Shown here one piece after another: positions 1 through 11,582 of a stretch of 64,000 nt of DNA. The notes beneath the pieces are model-generated. The model made no database searches, had not been told where the DNA came from, and worked only from the letters and a program-made list of their open reading frames with translations. Origin of the DNA: Daphnia pulex (lineage: Eukaryota; Arthropoda; Branchiopoda; Diplostraca; Daphniidae); NCBI RefSeq assembly GCF_021134715.1, contig NC_060025.1, positions 2,666,001 through 2,730,000 of the forward strand. Direction: 5' to 3'. The translations under genes and the position numbers were made by a program. How positions within the stretch are numbered: position 1 is the first letter of the stretch; each line of letters begins with the position of its first letter.

Positions 1-2029
1 AATTCTTACTGCATTCTTGACTAAATGTTTTCAGATAATTTCAGCTGAAGTTTTCATGTACCTTGCAAACTAGGTGCTTGTGACAATAGAAATGAAATGG
101 TCTAATCCAATAAAGCAAGCTCACAGGCACAACCTATGTCTTCTGAAGAAAAATTATTTCTGTTGCAGGTTAGTTATTTTACCAAAAATATTTTGAATTA
201 CTGTGTTCTTTAAGACAATATAATGTTCACATTTACTTTTCCCTTTCAAGTTGTAAATCTTCAGATATTGATGCTTTCGCCATCAGATCCGCCAATTCTT
301 TGTTGCTGATGAGAGAGAGAATTCATCATTTTGTGTGCAACAGTTTTAATGATTTTTATTTCTAATTTAAATTTTGCTTTATATTTTGCATTTAGACCGA
401 ATGAGAACCATTTTGTTGCCCATCCAAGGATAAGGAAAAGGCCAACACCACCAACACGGTCAACAAGGTTCTTTGTTTGTTTACCCTTTGGCTGGTGAAA
501 GATTGTTGTGCATCAAGTTAACCTGTGGCTGTTCCTTGTTGCTGGTGTCTTGTTACGGAAGTTGCAGGCAGTATTTTGTTCAATTTGCATTATGTCTGTA
601 GATTTACAGCTAGTTTAAGTCTTAGCTTCACCTTCTTCTTTGTTCCAGTCTAATTCACACATGGATTTTTTCAGCCAGTCTGTTGAATTTGACGTGCACA
701 ATTTTCTTAATGGTATAATTATGATAGGCTTAATTAACTCCTGTAAATAACATAAAGTGACATTTATTTGTCTTTTCATTGACAGCATTTCCATTGATGC
801 TGAAGATTAATTCATTTAATTTTGGTTATAGGTTTAGCGTTTATGTTCGCGTAGTTGCTGTCCGATGTGGGCGTGGCACGTTGTTGCAGCCTATGAGCAG
901 CTGGTGTCTGGTGAAAGATCTTTCTGCATCAAGTTCAACTGGTTGTTCCTTGGTGGTGGTGTTGTGTACCAAAATTGCATCATTACATTGTTAATTTGTC
1001 ATTGTGTCTATGTAGTTATCGTTTATAAGTTAAGAAGCATCAAAAAGAAATATGGGATGTTCATGTCAAACAAATAATAAACATTTTTGGGGGATTGGGA
1101 AAGGACAGTGGAGTATGTTGGAGGGAGGGGTAATTCAAGTTTGGATAAAAAATTAGTTAATCTATAACCCTACAAACATATCCCTACCAATTAATCTCCA
1201 AACCCCTTCCAATTCTTCAAATAACCCCAAAAACATGCACATTTTAATCCTTAAATTTCTACCCTAAAACCACACAAACCAATTTTAAACCCAAACAATG
1301 TAGTGTCAATAATGAATAAAAAATTTGTATTTTAAACCAGCTTTTTTCTTTTTCTTTTCAATAATTCAATAAACAGAGCGTCCGGTTCAATACATTTTTC
1401 TACTGTACGAGTTTATTGCAAACCCGGCACCACCGCTGCGGCAATGAGACAAAAAGCGATGATCTATTTGTGCGGAAATCTGCGTGACTGATGCAGATGT
1501 CCGCAAAACTAATCCACGGCTTTTTCTTTCATTGGGTAGTGGGCTGCTTCTTATAAACTCGCACATGCTGTTATAGGTTTTGTCTACGGCCCCCAGAGAT
1601 AGTATCTGGACCGAGAAGAAGAGAGAAGTACGAGGCAAGTTTTTCCGGGGAGATCATCCTATGCTCATACTAGGCTTCCGGGTTAGACTCATGACCCTCC
1701 AAAAGTTTTCATCGGATCATGGGCCTTCCAAGTCCCCGTTCGACCAGAGCCCTCCCCTCCTCCTGGTTTCACAGCGGGTGAGTGACCACCGGCGGGCGTT
1801 GGTTAGTGGTTAGTTAGGGAAACGGGGCCACAGAAAAGAAGGGAGCCCAGAAATGCACTTGTAGTTTAACTAACTACACAATTTATAAGTCTTGAATGAC
1901 AGCATGCTCTCGTCGGTTTTCGGCAATGGATGAAGTCCACGATAAGTAGCGAAGGAGTTAGCCTGTAGGCACTAGGCAGAATGAACATTTTACATTTATT
2001 TTGGATGACAATAATATTAAACAAAATTT
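1..2029. other. Gene-poor left flank with diverged repeats
   Basis: No ORF here looks like a conserved protein and none can be joined by splice sites into a longer frame. A stretch near 490-560 recurs in diverged form near 895-970, sharing words such as CTGGTGAAAGAT, GCATCAAGTT and TGTTCCTTG. The stretch 1380-1830 is more GC-rich than its surroundings but I cannot assign it. This could be a non-coding transcript or old mobile-element debris; I see no evidence that separates these. Confidence 0.4.
315..480. repeat. Arm 1 of a diverged inverted repeat
   Basis: The stretch is the reverse complement, with divergence, of 2695-2870. Shared words include AAAAGGCCAACACCACCAACACGGTCAACAA and, further out, TTTTGCATTTAGAC and GAGAATTCATCAT. 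The two arms lie about 2.2 kb apart, so this is more likely two oppositely oriented copies of one dispersed repeat than a hairpin. Confidence 0.6.
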
Positions 2030-3110
2030 TAGCAACAGAAAGCAATACCTCAAATGAGGAGGGCCCGTTTAAGGAAATAACAGGTGAGATTCTAAGTTAG
2101 CAGCCAACAAATTATCAAACAAGGGACCTTGTTGACTGTATACTTTATAGTCATTGTCATATTTCTTCAAAGGACATGACTTTTCATGAAATCTGTCATA
2201 CAAATGTAGAAACCTGTAATTTGAACCTGTAAATACAATAAAAAATTAAGTCACTTTGCTTATAATATTTAATAAATTTTTTTACACTGAATTATGTTAC
2301 AGATCTAAACGATTTAAGGATCAAACCCCGTGCTGTGTTGAGAGACGAGAGCACAAGGGTAGTAGGAGTCAGCGAGGGGTGAGTTGACAAGCCGTCAGTT
2401 GGGTAGTCGAATTACGCTGGAGCAGGCACAACCATGCCTCGAAGCGACGGAAGGATGGCACGCATGTGAGCTTTATTGCTGAATGTCAGCACGTTAGTCA
2501 GTCGTCACTGATCTTTCGTCAGTTTCCACGAATGAATTCCGTCCATGGAATAGCGGCGCAGGATTAACCTGAAACGAGAATGGAGGTGACTTCAGATTTT
2601 TGAAATTTCATGTAAGAACGACAGCAAGCAATACCTCAAAATAAGAGTGGGCCCATTCCAAGGATATAGGAATGGGGATTGAAGTGGTAAAAGCCAATTC
2701 AGGTTAACAAACAAAGAACTTTGTTGACCGTGTTGGTGGTGTTGGCCTTTTCTTTTTCCTTTAAAGGACAGACGGATGGCTCTAATTCAGTCTAAATGCA
2801 AAATCTAAAAGAAAATCTCAATTAACAAAAAATAATCAAAACTATTGCACCCTACATGATGAATTCTCAAAATGCTATGTAAAAATAACTTGCATGTTAT
2901 CTGTGATGACCACCATAATAGAATTTGTTGTCATTTTCTTTACCCTTGTATTGACCGTCAAGTCATTTTCCTCCTGGAAGGACAACCATGATGCTGATTC
3001 TATTTCAGTGATACACAAAATCTAAATAAAAGAAAACAAATAATAATAATCAAACAACTGCACTCAATATAATGATTTCTCTATATTCTATGTAAAAATA
3101 ACTAATGGGG
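2030..3110. repeat. Diverged direct repeats, about three copies
   Basis: Copies begin near 2036 and 2627, each opening with AGCAATACCTCAAA followed by GAGGGCCC or GTGGGCCC. Each continues to a block around GACC...TTGTTGAC and an AAAGGACA word (2120-2180 and 2715-2780). A third partial copy at about 2945-3105 repeats the AAATCTAAA and ATGTAAAAATAAC words of the second. The second copy is also inverted at 315-480. No ORF is conserved between copies, so the unit looks non-coding. Confidence 0.5.
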
Positions 3111-4834
3111 TGACAATTTTAGAGTTTATTAAAGCTTAGATATCAACATTTGCAGATTCACAATATGCAAACACAATGAGCTTGAAAATGAGATGTTGAG
3201 ATTTTAAAGTTTACTGTTGAAAAATAATGATTGTTCAAATGAACAATGTTAATAAAATCAAATTTTCAAATTTTATTTAAAAAAATATGTATACACAGTA
3301 AGCTGTTCACTAGGATTTCCCTTGTTTTGTTATCATTGGTTATTTTTTCAGACAACTCAGTGACACTGTGACACAGCCTATGTTGACAAGGTATACAAGT
3401 GACTGACAGGCATAGACCTTGGCATGCAACACCATGTTAACCTAAGGATTCACGCTTTTCATGAACCTTTTATTTCGATCAAATAAACTGTAGCACTAAT
3501 TGAAATGAATAATGGCTCAAAACGCACAATGCAAACTAAATGATCAGCCACACTCACACGACAGCAATTGTCATAATGCTCGCTTGGCGCCTGCCCAGTA
3601 ACGAAAAATCTACTCTACAGTCCTACAGTGCTACACTACACTCATGGGAAATCCATAAATATAGCATCAAAATGTTGAAAATGAATGTAGTAAGAAAAAT
3701 TGATACTTGAATTTATGAAGATATCCACAAAGGAAAAGGAACACGTATCGAACGATCAACCAGCTCTAGATCAACCACAGCAAGTCACCAACCAAGAAAT
3801 CCACGCGTGAATGAAGCACGAGAAATGGGATTCCATGAAGTAGTATGAAATTTCTCTACCAGGTGCCTCTGAGAAAAGAAAACAGATTATGAATAAAATG
3901 CGGCTTTTTCAAAAGTGGAGAGAGGTTTGATCAGTACACACCTAAATCCGCGCTGGAAAGTCGCCTGATAATCCCCAGTTGTTGAGTACAATTGTTCATG
4001 CCATAAATCACTCAATGGCAACCCTATTAACTTTTAGTTCTACTTCTGCGATTGGGATAAAAAAAGTGTTAAAAGGTTACAAGGTGATATAATGAAATGG
4101 ACGAATTGTCGATGTCGTGAGAAGAGAATTATACAAAGAAGTATAATGGCTCACAACACAATGCGCCACAATGGCAAAAAATCCTAAAATTCTAAATACA
4201 AAACTTACTGAAAACTACAAAAGTTTTTTTTTGCGATTGTTTCCCATATCGGCCAAACTTCTTAGTCTATTTTTCGCGAATTAAAGTAAACTTTGGCAAA
4301 AAATCTGAGAAGAAATGTTGAATAAAATTCGTAACTAATCAATTAAACGAAGTGCACAGCTTAAAAAGATCAATTAACTATAATATTAAAATTTTTTTGC
4401 CTATGTATTTATGTAAGTAGATGGCGTACTTTACTTTCACACCCATTTATTTAACGCAGTATGCAAAGCGGAATACAAAATAAAATTGATTTAATTTCGC
4501 TGGGCAAATGGCAAAACTACAAATTAAAAATTCATATGCCAAATAAAGTTCTAATAATAAATAATTAACATGATAGCAAATAGCCATACGTAGAATTTTT
4601 TCTGGTAGGTAAAACACAAAAATAGGTCCTCTACAAGAAAAATACGAAGGGAATGCATCATAACTGACAGGTAATCCCTTCGGGGGATTTAGCCGTGAGT
4701 CTATCAAAACTCCGCCAAAGAAAAAGCTGAAGAGGTTGCCGTTCCCAGTTTCATTCCGTGTAGACGAACACTAAAGGTGTACTTTCATTTTTATCATGAT
4801 CTTTTAACGCAGTAAAAAAAAAACAATTCAATCA
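3111..4834. other. Intergenic, nothing recognised
   Basis: AT-rich sequence without a supported gene. Short ORFs on either strand lack splice continuity or recognisable domains. The last 100 bases should contain the promoter and 5' UTR of the downstream METTL24-like gene, but I see no clear TATA box. Confidence 0.4.
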
Positions 4835-5767
4835 ATGATGAAATCTGCATCCGTGGTGTTTTGTTGGCTGTTAGTGGCGAGTGTCGGTTGCTATGTCCTT
4901 TATTTAGCGCGTTCACCTACAGTTGTCAACTGGTACACAATTGACGTCGAAACAATGAAACACCTTGACATGCTTGAGTACATTCAATGGACTAATAACG
5001 CCACCAGTTGCAAAGTGGAACAAGATTTCGGTGGTAACGTTGACGGTAAGAAATCTGTCTGCTTAGATCCGCAAGTTCGTCCAGAACCCGGGAATTGCCT
5101 CGTCTATTCATTTGGCGTCAATCACGAATGGACGTTTGACGAAGCAATGGCTAGCTACGGATGTCAAGTTTACGCATTCGATCCCATGGTCAAACAAAGT
5201 TACAATCGATCAGATAACATTCACGTTTACAACTACGGGCTGAGCTTCAAAACTGAAATTTCGGTGCAAAACTGGACGGTTATGCCTTTAAAGAAACTCT
5301 ACAAGATGATGGTGCCTGTGCACGGACGGATGCCCATAAGCTACCTCAAATACGACATGGAAGATGGAAATTTGCGGGTTGTGCCAGACATTGTTCAAAC
5401 AGGCATGCTGGCGAACGTTCGCCAGTTGGCCTTGGAGGTACACATTGAGCCTGAAGGAAAGATCGAAGATTTCCGTGATATGGTGGAAGTCTTACAGGTT
5501 AAAAGAAAGTATAATTATCTACTCGTTATCCCCCTCACTTGAAATTATCCTATATACGCAGGCTGTGGAAGAGCTGGGAATGGTCCGCTTCGCCTCCAAC
5601 GGTATTCCTTCATCTCATGACTGGTATGAACCTTTAGAGTATGAGGGATACTTGGATTACGACATCGTTTGGTATATAACTCGCAAATGAATTAATGTTT
5701 ACATTCGGAATTAAATGTTATGTTTTCTTCCAGGTACAACGGTGACCTGATTCAAGAAAAAAATTAG
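4835..5767 (+). CDS. METTL24-like membrane-anchored methyltransferase-fold protein (copy 1, three exons)
   Basis: Exons 4835-5497, 5562-5671 and 5734-5767 give a 268-residue protein, with 64-bp and 62-bp GT-AG introns. Residues about 5-25 form a hydrophobic signal anchor. The family signature follows: an acidic segment ending in DFGG (63-67), VCLDP (75-79), CLVYSFG (88-94), EWTFDE (98-103) and AFDP (114-117). These are characteristic of the METTL24/Methyltransf_22 family, related to FkbM-type SAM-dependent enzymes. A YDMED motif lies near residue 173. The substrate of this family is not established. If intron 1 is read through, translation stops at 5540-5542 and the conserved C-terminal GMVRF block is lost, which supports splicing. 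The tandem neighbour at 6230 is a paralogue without these introns. Confidence 0.82.
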
Positions 5768-6229
5768 TCGAGTACAGAAAAAAATAAATTATTAGCCCAA
5801 AGAATCAAATGCTCGTCTACTACTTTCACTTCAATCTTAACCGTACGTGGCAACTCAAAAAAAAGACTGCTGAGAGACAGAGGGTTGATTGCATCTATCA
5901 CAAGTGACAGGGTAATCAAGCGTTTTCGAATAGCCAATGCAACCAACGACAATCTATTCTTATGAAAGTTATTAAACTCGCATGACGGTGAGTAGCCGAA
6001 AGGGGGATTGTAAAGATGGGTAAAAGGGGCGTGTTCCATTCTTTGCCGGAGAGTTCCATGCGCCGTTAGGGTTGTTTTTCAAGGGCACTTATTCAAAAAA
6101 ATGAAACTGTGGAATAGAAAAATAATCTTGAACTACTGGGTTACCTGCCAACAATACCAGTCTTTGGTTATCTATCCTTAAGGTGAGTCAAAAAGTGGAT
6201 TTTCTTCCTTGTGATGATCCACGTTTAGA

Positions 6230-7249
6230 ATGGGTCGCAAAAGAGAACTAGAGCTGAGGAAACAGCTTGCAATTCGGACATTTGCTAGTATGTTAGGTAT
6301 GATTACAATAGTTTTATATGTAATCAAAGCAAGTGGAAGTAATGGGATGGCTTCAAATGTCTCTCCATCAGTGCGACGAAAATGTGATTCACCTGTAGAC
6401 TGGAGTGTCACTCAAGTAGGAGATTTGACTGTTGATCAAATGATCGAATACGTGGAATGGACCAACAGTACGGCGTGTCGTCTCACTCACGATTTCGGTG
6501 GACACACCCATGAAGATGGTGTTGATGGGCAAAAAGCTGTTTGCATGGATCCACTAATCAGGCCGGAAAGATACAGCGAGTGTTTAGTCTATTCGTTTGG
6601 AATCAGCAACGACTGGACGTTCGACGAAGAGATTGTAAAGTTGGGATGCAGAGTCTTCGCTTTTGATCCATCGATGAATCAGGACGATCACGATCATACG
6701 CCTAAAATTCACTTTTACAATTTGGGGCTAGGCGATCGCGACGAGCGATGGAACAAGGATCCTAATATGAACTGGACGATGAGGTCGCTAGAGTCCATTT
6801 ACTACAGACTACTTAAACACGAGGGCAGATACATAGACTACCTTAAGATGGACATTGAACATTCTGAATGGATAGTCTTACCTCAAATCATCTCCTCCGG
6901 TATGATGGATTTAGTGAGGCAGCTGTCAGTTGAAATACATCTTCCTGAACAAGGTGGAATCGATGAATTTCATAGACGCATCAAGGTCATCAAGGCGCTA
7001 GAAGATTATGGAATGGTCCGCTTTGATTCCAAATACAACCCTTGGTCGCTGGAATGGAACGTCGCCGTCGACTGGGAAGGATATAATGCATACGAGATTG
7101 TTTGGTTCAATTCTAAACTTGTCCGAACGAAACCCATGGTGGAAATGAATTCGACCCAACGTCAACCTAGAGTCAATAAGAAAAAGAAAATACATAATCC
7201 AATAAATGTCAACAGATCCATGTACAGAAAAAAAAATTTAAAAGGTTGA
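6230..7249 (+). CDS. METTL24-like membrane-anchored methyltransferase-fold protein (copy 2, intronless)
   Basis: A single 339-codon exon starting MGRKREL. A hydrophobic anchor lies at about residues 19-33, so a type II membrane or Golgi/ER-lumenal topology is likely. The signature blocks match copy 1: HDFGG (87-91), VCMDP (104-108), CLVYSFG (118-124), DWTFDE (128-133), AFDP (144-147) and KMDIEHSEW near 208-216. The family is SAM-dependent methyltransferase-like with an unknown acceptor. The C-terminal 45 residues are Lys/Asn/Arg-rich and absent from copy 1. Where copy 1 has introns (before the GMVRF block and within the codon of EIVW) this copy is continuous. An AATAAA follows at 7272. The start is the first in-frame Met before the anchor. 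Confidence 0.85.
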   Translation: MGRKRELELRKQLAIRTFASMLGMITIVLYVIKASGSNGMASNVSPSVRRKCDSPVDWSVTQVGDLTVDQMIEYVEWTNSTACRLTHDFGGHTHEDGVDGQKAVCMDPLIRPERYSECLVYSFGISNDWTFDEEIVKLGCRVFAFDPSMNQDDHDHTPKIHFYNLGLGDRDERWNKDPNMNWTMRSLESIYYRLLKHEGRYIDYLKMDIEHSEWIVLPQIISSGMMDLVRQLSVEIHLPEQGGIDEFHRRIKVIKALEDYGMVRFDSKYNPWSLEWNVAVDWEGYNAYEIVWFNSKLVRTKPMVEMNSTQRQPRVNKKKKIHNPINVNRSMYRKKNLKG

Positions 7250-7271
7250 TAACATGCCATGTGTTTTGTGA

Positions 7272-7277
7272 AATAAA
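7272..7277 (+). terminator. Polyadenylation signal of METTL24-like copy 2
   Basis: AATAAA lies 23 bases past the stop codon at 7249, a typical position for a short arthropod 3' UTR. Confidence 0.5.
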
Positions 7278-8309
7278 CTATTGCGCAAACGACTTGTTTA
7301 AATCTTCCGCGAAAACTTTTTGAAACATTTGATAAACGATTCTATACCTTAAGGGCATTAATCGATAAAACGCCCCTTTTTAATGATTAATTCCACAATT
7401 GCCCGGTTATCTAAGGCAGTTGATCTCTAGCTCTTGGCTAGTTCACTGAACAACTTCACCTGCATTATTTTAGTTTTTACGACAGAAACAAAGTTCTAGT
7501 AGATATATAAACGATAGATTTCAATATTTAAAAAAGCACTACTAATTGGAAAAGTAAGTTTTGACAGCAAGCAGGTGTTCTTGCCTGCTTTCGACTGTGA
7601 CTTTTTGTTAAAAGAATTTAAGAATCTTTTACCTTATGCAGAATGGCTTATGCTGTTGAACACCAGTACACCAGAACACCAGTACGCCGATTTCTCGAAG
7701 TGTTTCGTGATGAGCACCAGTGTAAGATTATTATGATATTCTCTAGTTGACACATATCACTGAATCTGTTACTTATCGTGCATGTTTCATTTCAATTTGC
7801 TGTATAGACGATAGGAGACCATGTGGGCTTACACCAGTTCATCCATCTAAGGCCGTGCCCAAGAGAAAACCATGTCACGCTGCTGGAATTTTCCCGATCA
7901 AACCTAAAAAAGGTAAGCACATTAATGTTGCATGACTATTGTGTAGTAACTTTTATGTTTTACTTATCAGCTGGGCAGAGCCGATCTCGCCTACCAGTAC
8001 CCGTACGTTCAGTGGAATCAGGGGTGAGATCTTCCAAGGTACAAGCAAAGTCCACCGGGACAACTTTTCGTAAAGAAAAATCGAGAATCCCAGTCCTGTC
8101 AAATCAATTCACCATCCACGCACCTAAAATTGAAGCTTTAAAGAAGAGAGAGAGAGAGATTATGGCGGAGTTTTTTAAAGTTAGAGCCGAGAGGGAACAC
8201 GTTGAAAGTCTTCAACGTAAACTCCTCGTTCACAAACCCACACCCGTTAAAACACGAAAACGTCGCTCCAAGTCTCTAGCATTAGACAGTCCTTTCTCCC
8301 TCGACAACG

Positions 8310-8313
8310 ATAG
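8310..8313. repeat. Target-site duplication, left copy (ATAG)
   Basis: ATAG directly precedes the left LTR and recurs directly after the right LTR at 11583-11586. A 4-bp duplication is usual for Ty3/Gypsy integration. Confidence 0.8.
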
Positions 8314-8630
8314 TGTAACAGGTAGTTACAATGAGTAAATGGACGAACTCAAAGTATGGGAGAACAGCTTGTATTGACGAGACACAGGTCTAGATGTTAC
8401 ATACAGTAACAGTGTACATCGTATAGTCTCTGCGGAGTCTCAGGTGGGCTCCGCTTAAGTAGTGGTGGGTTGCTGACGTGGCTGTGCCTTGCGGGTACAG
8501 ACTGGAGGTCACTTTCCAGACGATCCAGATACGTGTTGATCACGTGCATCTAGCGTGCGGGTTGCCAGCTACTACCTATTAAGGAGTGTGTCGAGGCTGT
8601 CGCTAAGTGAACGGTCAAGCAACCGTTACA
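8314..8630 (-). repeat. Left LTR (3' LTR of the minus-strand element)
   Basis: 317 bp beginning TGTAACAGG and ending ACCGTTACA, so the terminal 6-bp TGTAAC/GTTACA inverted repeat carries the standard TG...CA ends. A base-by-base reading against 11266-11582 showed no difference. Confidence 0.9.
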
Positions 8631-8644
8631 TTCCTCCCTTATTT
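8631..8644 (-). other. Polypurine tract of the LTR element
   Basis: On the minus strand this reads AAATAAGGGAGGAA directly before the LTR start, the expected position for the plus-strand primer of reverse transcription. It fixes the element's orientation. Confidence 0.7.
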
Positions 8645-8763
8645 GAAGGAAATGAATATTTCGTGTTAGTTAAAGAATAATGTTAATTTCTCTTAATGAA
8701 AACCCTTTTAACCTTTACCGAAGTTAGTATGTGAATTTGTTATGGCGGAGAGGTCTACACCCA

Positions 8764-8777
8764 TTCCTCCCTTATTT
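8764..8777 (-). other. Second, internal copy of the polypurine tract
   Basis: The 14-base tract recurs exactly 133 bp inside the element. The match extends to 19 bases (8762-8780 against 8629-8647), including the CA that ends the left LTR. It could be an internal priming tract or the trace of a former LTR junction. Confidence 0.5.
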
Positions 8778-11265
8778 GAAAAAGACGAATCCGTATTTTG
8801 AATTCTTTGATCAGACGATTTCCTTTTCGTAGGCTTCTTTACTGTTGTAGCCTCGGGGATTTTAGAAAGTTTTTTCAAGTCCAGTTTCACTTTCTGTATC
8901 AGCTATGCTCAGTAGTTGTCTGATATATCATTTGAATGGATCGTTCGTTCAACTCCTTTATTAATTTTGCATCTATTAGTGAGATTCGGTTTAAATAAAG
9001 TTCCTTTGGTTGAGGAGATTGCATAGTGTACTGCAACATTTCGTAGTCTTCGTCGATTTGATACATCAATAATTTGGGATCGGAAAATTTTTCAATTACT
9101 ATGAGCGTTTACCTCAAGTTCATTTTCCGATCTGCACATGTAGACTTTAAGAAGCACGGCGTCGTGTTACTCGAAGAGTAATTCTTCAGTAAACGATTGT
9201 AATAGTGGTTCAGTTTTGCTTGTGCAATCGCGTATTTTTTTTTTTGTTTTTGCTAATAAACTGTCTCATACCATGGTTTTATGAGGACAAGTTTAGTTGG
9301 CAATCACTAACAATCCTCACAAGAGGCCTTCATCATTTTTTTGCTCTAAGGTCGTAAAGCCTTGAGAAGAAAGAAAGGTTAAATTCTTGTACTGGAATGT
9401 AAAGTTTTGTGGACGTTGACTCTACGAAATTTAGTTGTTCACCCCATTAATTGTATCACGTTCCGTCCCGTGATAATAGGGTTAGTTGTACACATACATC
9501 AGAAGTATTATAATCCGGTGGTCTTATAGTGGGTGGTGGCATGTAATTGCTTAAATGGCTTGGTTTAGCTCGTTTCTGTCATTACTGAAGTTTGAAAAAA
9601 TGTGTATCTCGATAGTTGATCGTGTTGTCAGTCAAACCGTCTTAGTTCAGTGTTATTTGCCAGTGAACTTTTGTTTTGAAGATTAGGCCGATACATTTTT
9701 TTTTTGAATAGCGAACACAGTGTGTCGCATACTCTATATCCATCAAGATACATCCATTTTCAAGTAGGCGTTTTAAAACGGGGCCCCTGCTGCTAAATAT
9801 TTCCAACCGTAAAGAAAACGTGTGTCAATCGGTATGGATGGCAGTAGGGCTGTGCACGTTTGTTATGGCGTTTGTTCAGCATAAATTAACAGTTTGCAAT
9901 ATGTGTACATGCTTGGACAACAAACAGAAGTATCTCTTATGTAGTTTCACCGGGACTACTGTCTTGCTCAATGTCGGCAAGTTCCTTTCTTTGCGCCATG
10001 CCGTCCATGTAGATTTCCTTGCAAAATATATCTAGTTGCTGAGTAGGGTTCCACTCAGTTCTAGTTTACTTGGTCATGTGTTTATAGAGGCATACGCAAC
10101 AGAATGTTCTCTTGAATCAATAACAGATTCCTCATGGGTTTTCTCTTGAGAATTTAATATTCTCCTCATGGACGTCCTGGTTTTCCTGAGGTTGAGGCAT
10201 CTGGGAAAGAATTCCGTCGACTCCATATCCGCATGCATCCGTGTGTATGATAAAAGGCTTGGTGAAGTCGGGATACGCGAGGACAGGAGAGGAGCACAAT
10301 ATTTCTTTGATGCGTTCGAAGCACGTCTGCTCCTCAGTTCCCCGTTTCCATGGTACTTTGCTTTTTGTAAGCTGGGAACCATGGGTCTTGTTGGTGAATT
10401 TGTAAATATCTTCTGTAGTTGGTTACGGATTAAATAGCTTCGATTCCTCCTTAGGATACGATATGTCCTAAAAATCCCACTTTTTCCTTTGAGAAACGAT
10501 ACTTATCGGCATTTTAATATTTACACATAGGCCTGTTGTAGAAGGGTAAAAACATTCTCCAGGTGAAAAATGTGAAATAGTTGTGCTGAGTTATAACATT
10601 CTTAATTTGCTGCTGTTTCTTCTTGATGAAGTGTGGAATTGTCTGTCTTGATTAGTTTCGTCCATACAGGAAGACGTACGGAATAGTAAGTTAGAACGCA
10701 ATATGTGGCGTTTTCTTTGTTAGTTCAAACAAGATGGTCGATTGGGTCGGAAAAATGAGAGAATTCAATGACAGTAGTAAAGTATAAAATAAAAATGTGT
10801 GTGAAAAAATGGAAAGGGATGCATTAGAAGGTTAGTTAAGGGTTGGGGTGTTGAATCTACATTTATATACTACGAAGATGGAATATTTTTAGAAATGTGA
10901 TTTGTTATTTAAAAATATTGGTGGATTGAATGATTTGGTCTTCAATAACCAGTTTGAATCATTTGGTGAATTTTCAGTACATATGAAAATTACTTCAAAA
11001 TCAGTTTTGTGGTTGAGCGTTGATTTGAGGACTTGAAATACAGCTGTCAACATGTTGAATTTTGAATACTCAAGGTATGTTTTTAAATTTTACTGTTTTT
11101 GGTGATAAAGTTTGAGTGTATCGTAGATGGTAGTGATGAGTGTGATGATATGTAGATAATCTTGAAGATTTTGTTGTATCGTATGGCAAGGTCTGGAAGA
11201 GATGGTGGAAGGTTCGGGCTGAAAGATGTTGAAGATGTCAGCTTCGCGCAGGCACGTTCACCAAA

Positions 11266-11582
11266 TGTAACAGGTAGTTACAATGAGTAAATGGACGAAC
11301 TCAAAGTATGGGAGAACAGCTTGTATTGACGAGACACAGGTCTAGATGTTACATACAGTAACAGTGTACATCGTATAGTCTCTGCGGAGTCTCAGGTGGG
11401 CTCCGCTTAAGTAGTGGTGGGTTGCTGACGTGGCTGTGCCTTGCGGGTACAGACTGGAGGTCACTTTCCAGACGATCCAGATACGTGTTGATCACGTGCA
11501 TCTAGCGTGCGGGTTGCCAGCTACTACCTATTAAGGAGTGTGTCGAGGCTGTCGCTAAGTGAACGGTCAAGCAACCGTTACA
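11266..11582 (-). repeat. Right LTR (5' LTR of the minus-strand element)
   Basis: 317 bp, apparently identical to the left LTR. On the minus strand the sequence just past it begins TTTGGTGAACGTGCC, which holds a TGG and may be the tRNA primer-binding site. The priming tRNA was not identified. Confidence 0.88.

Larger units (their letters stand above)
8314..11582 (-). mobile_element. Internally degraded Ty3/Gypsy-type LTR retroelement, 3,269 bp
   Basis: Two 317-bp LTRs (TGTAAC...GTTACA) bound 2,635 bp of interior, flanked by ATAG duplications. Orientation is minus. A polypurine tract (AAATAAGGGAGGAA on the minus strand) abuts the LTR at 8631-8644, and minus-strand translation gives short Gypsy reverse transcriptase/RNase H signatures: FLGHIVS near 10450-10485 and HTDACGYG near 10220-10245. 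These sit in different frames, broken by stops. A YxDD core, integrase and gag were not found, so the element cannot be autonomous. Despite the decayed interior the LTRs look identical by eye, which implies recent mobilisation by proteins supplied in trans. Confidence 0.85.

Noticed and set aside
9820-10437. Plus-strand ORFs inside the LTR element
   Set aside because: The retroelement signatures are on the opposite strand; these are shadows.
8314-11582. Interpreting the interval as a long normal intron
   Set aside because: Its ends are LTR termini flanked by a target duplication, not consensus splice sites placed to keep the frame.
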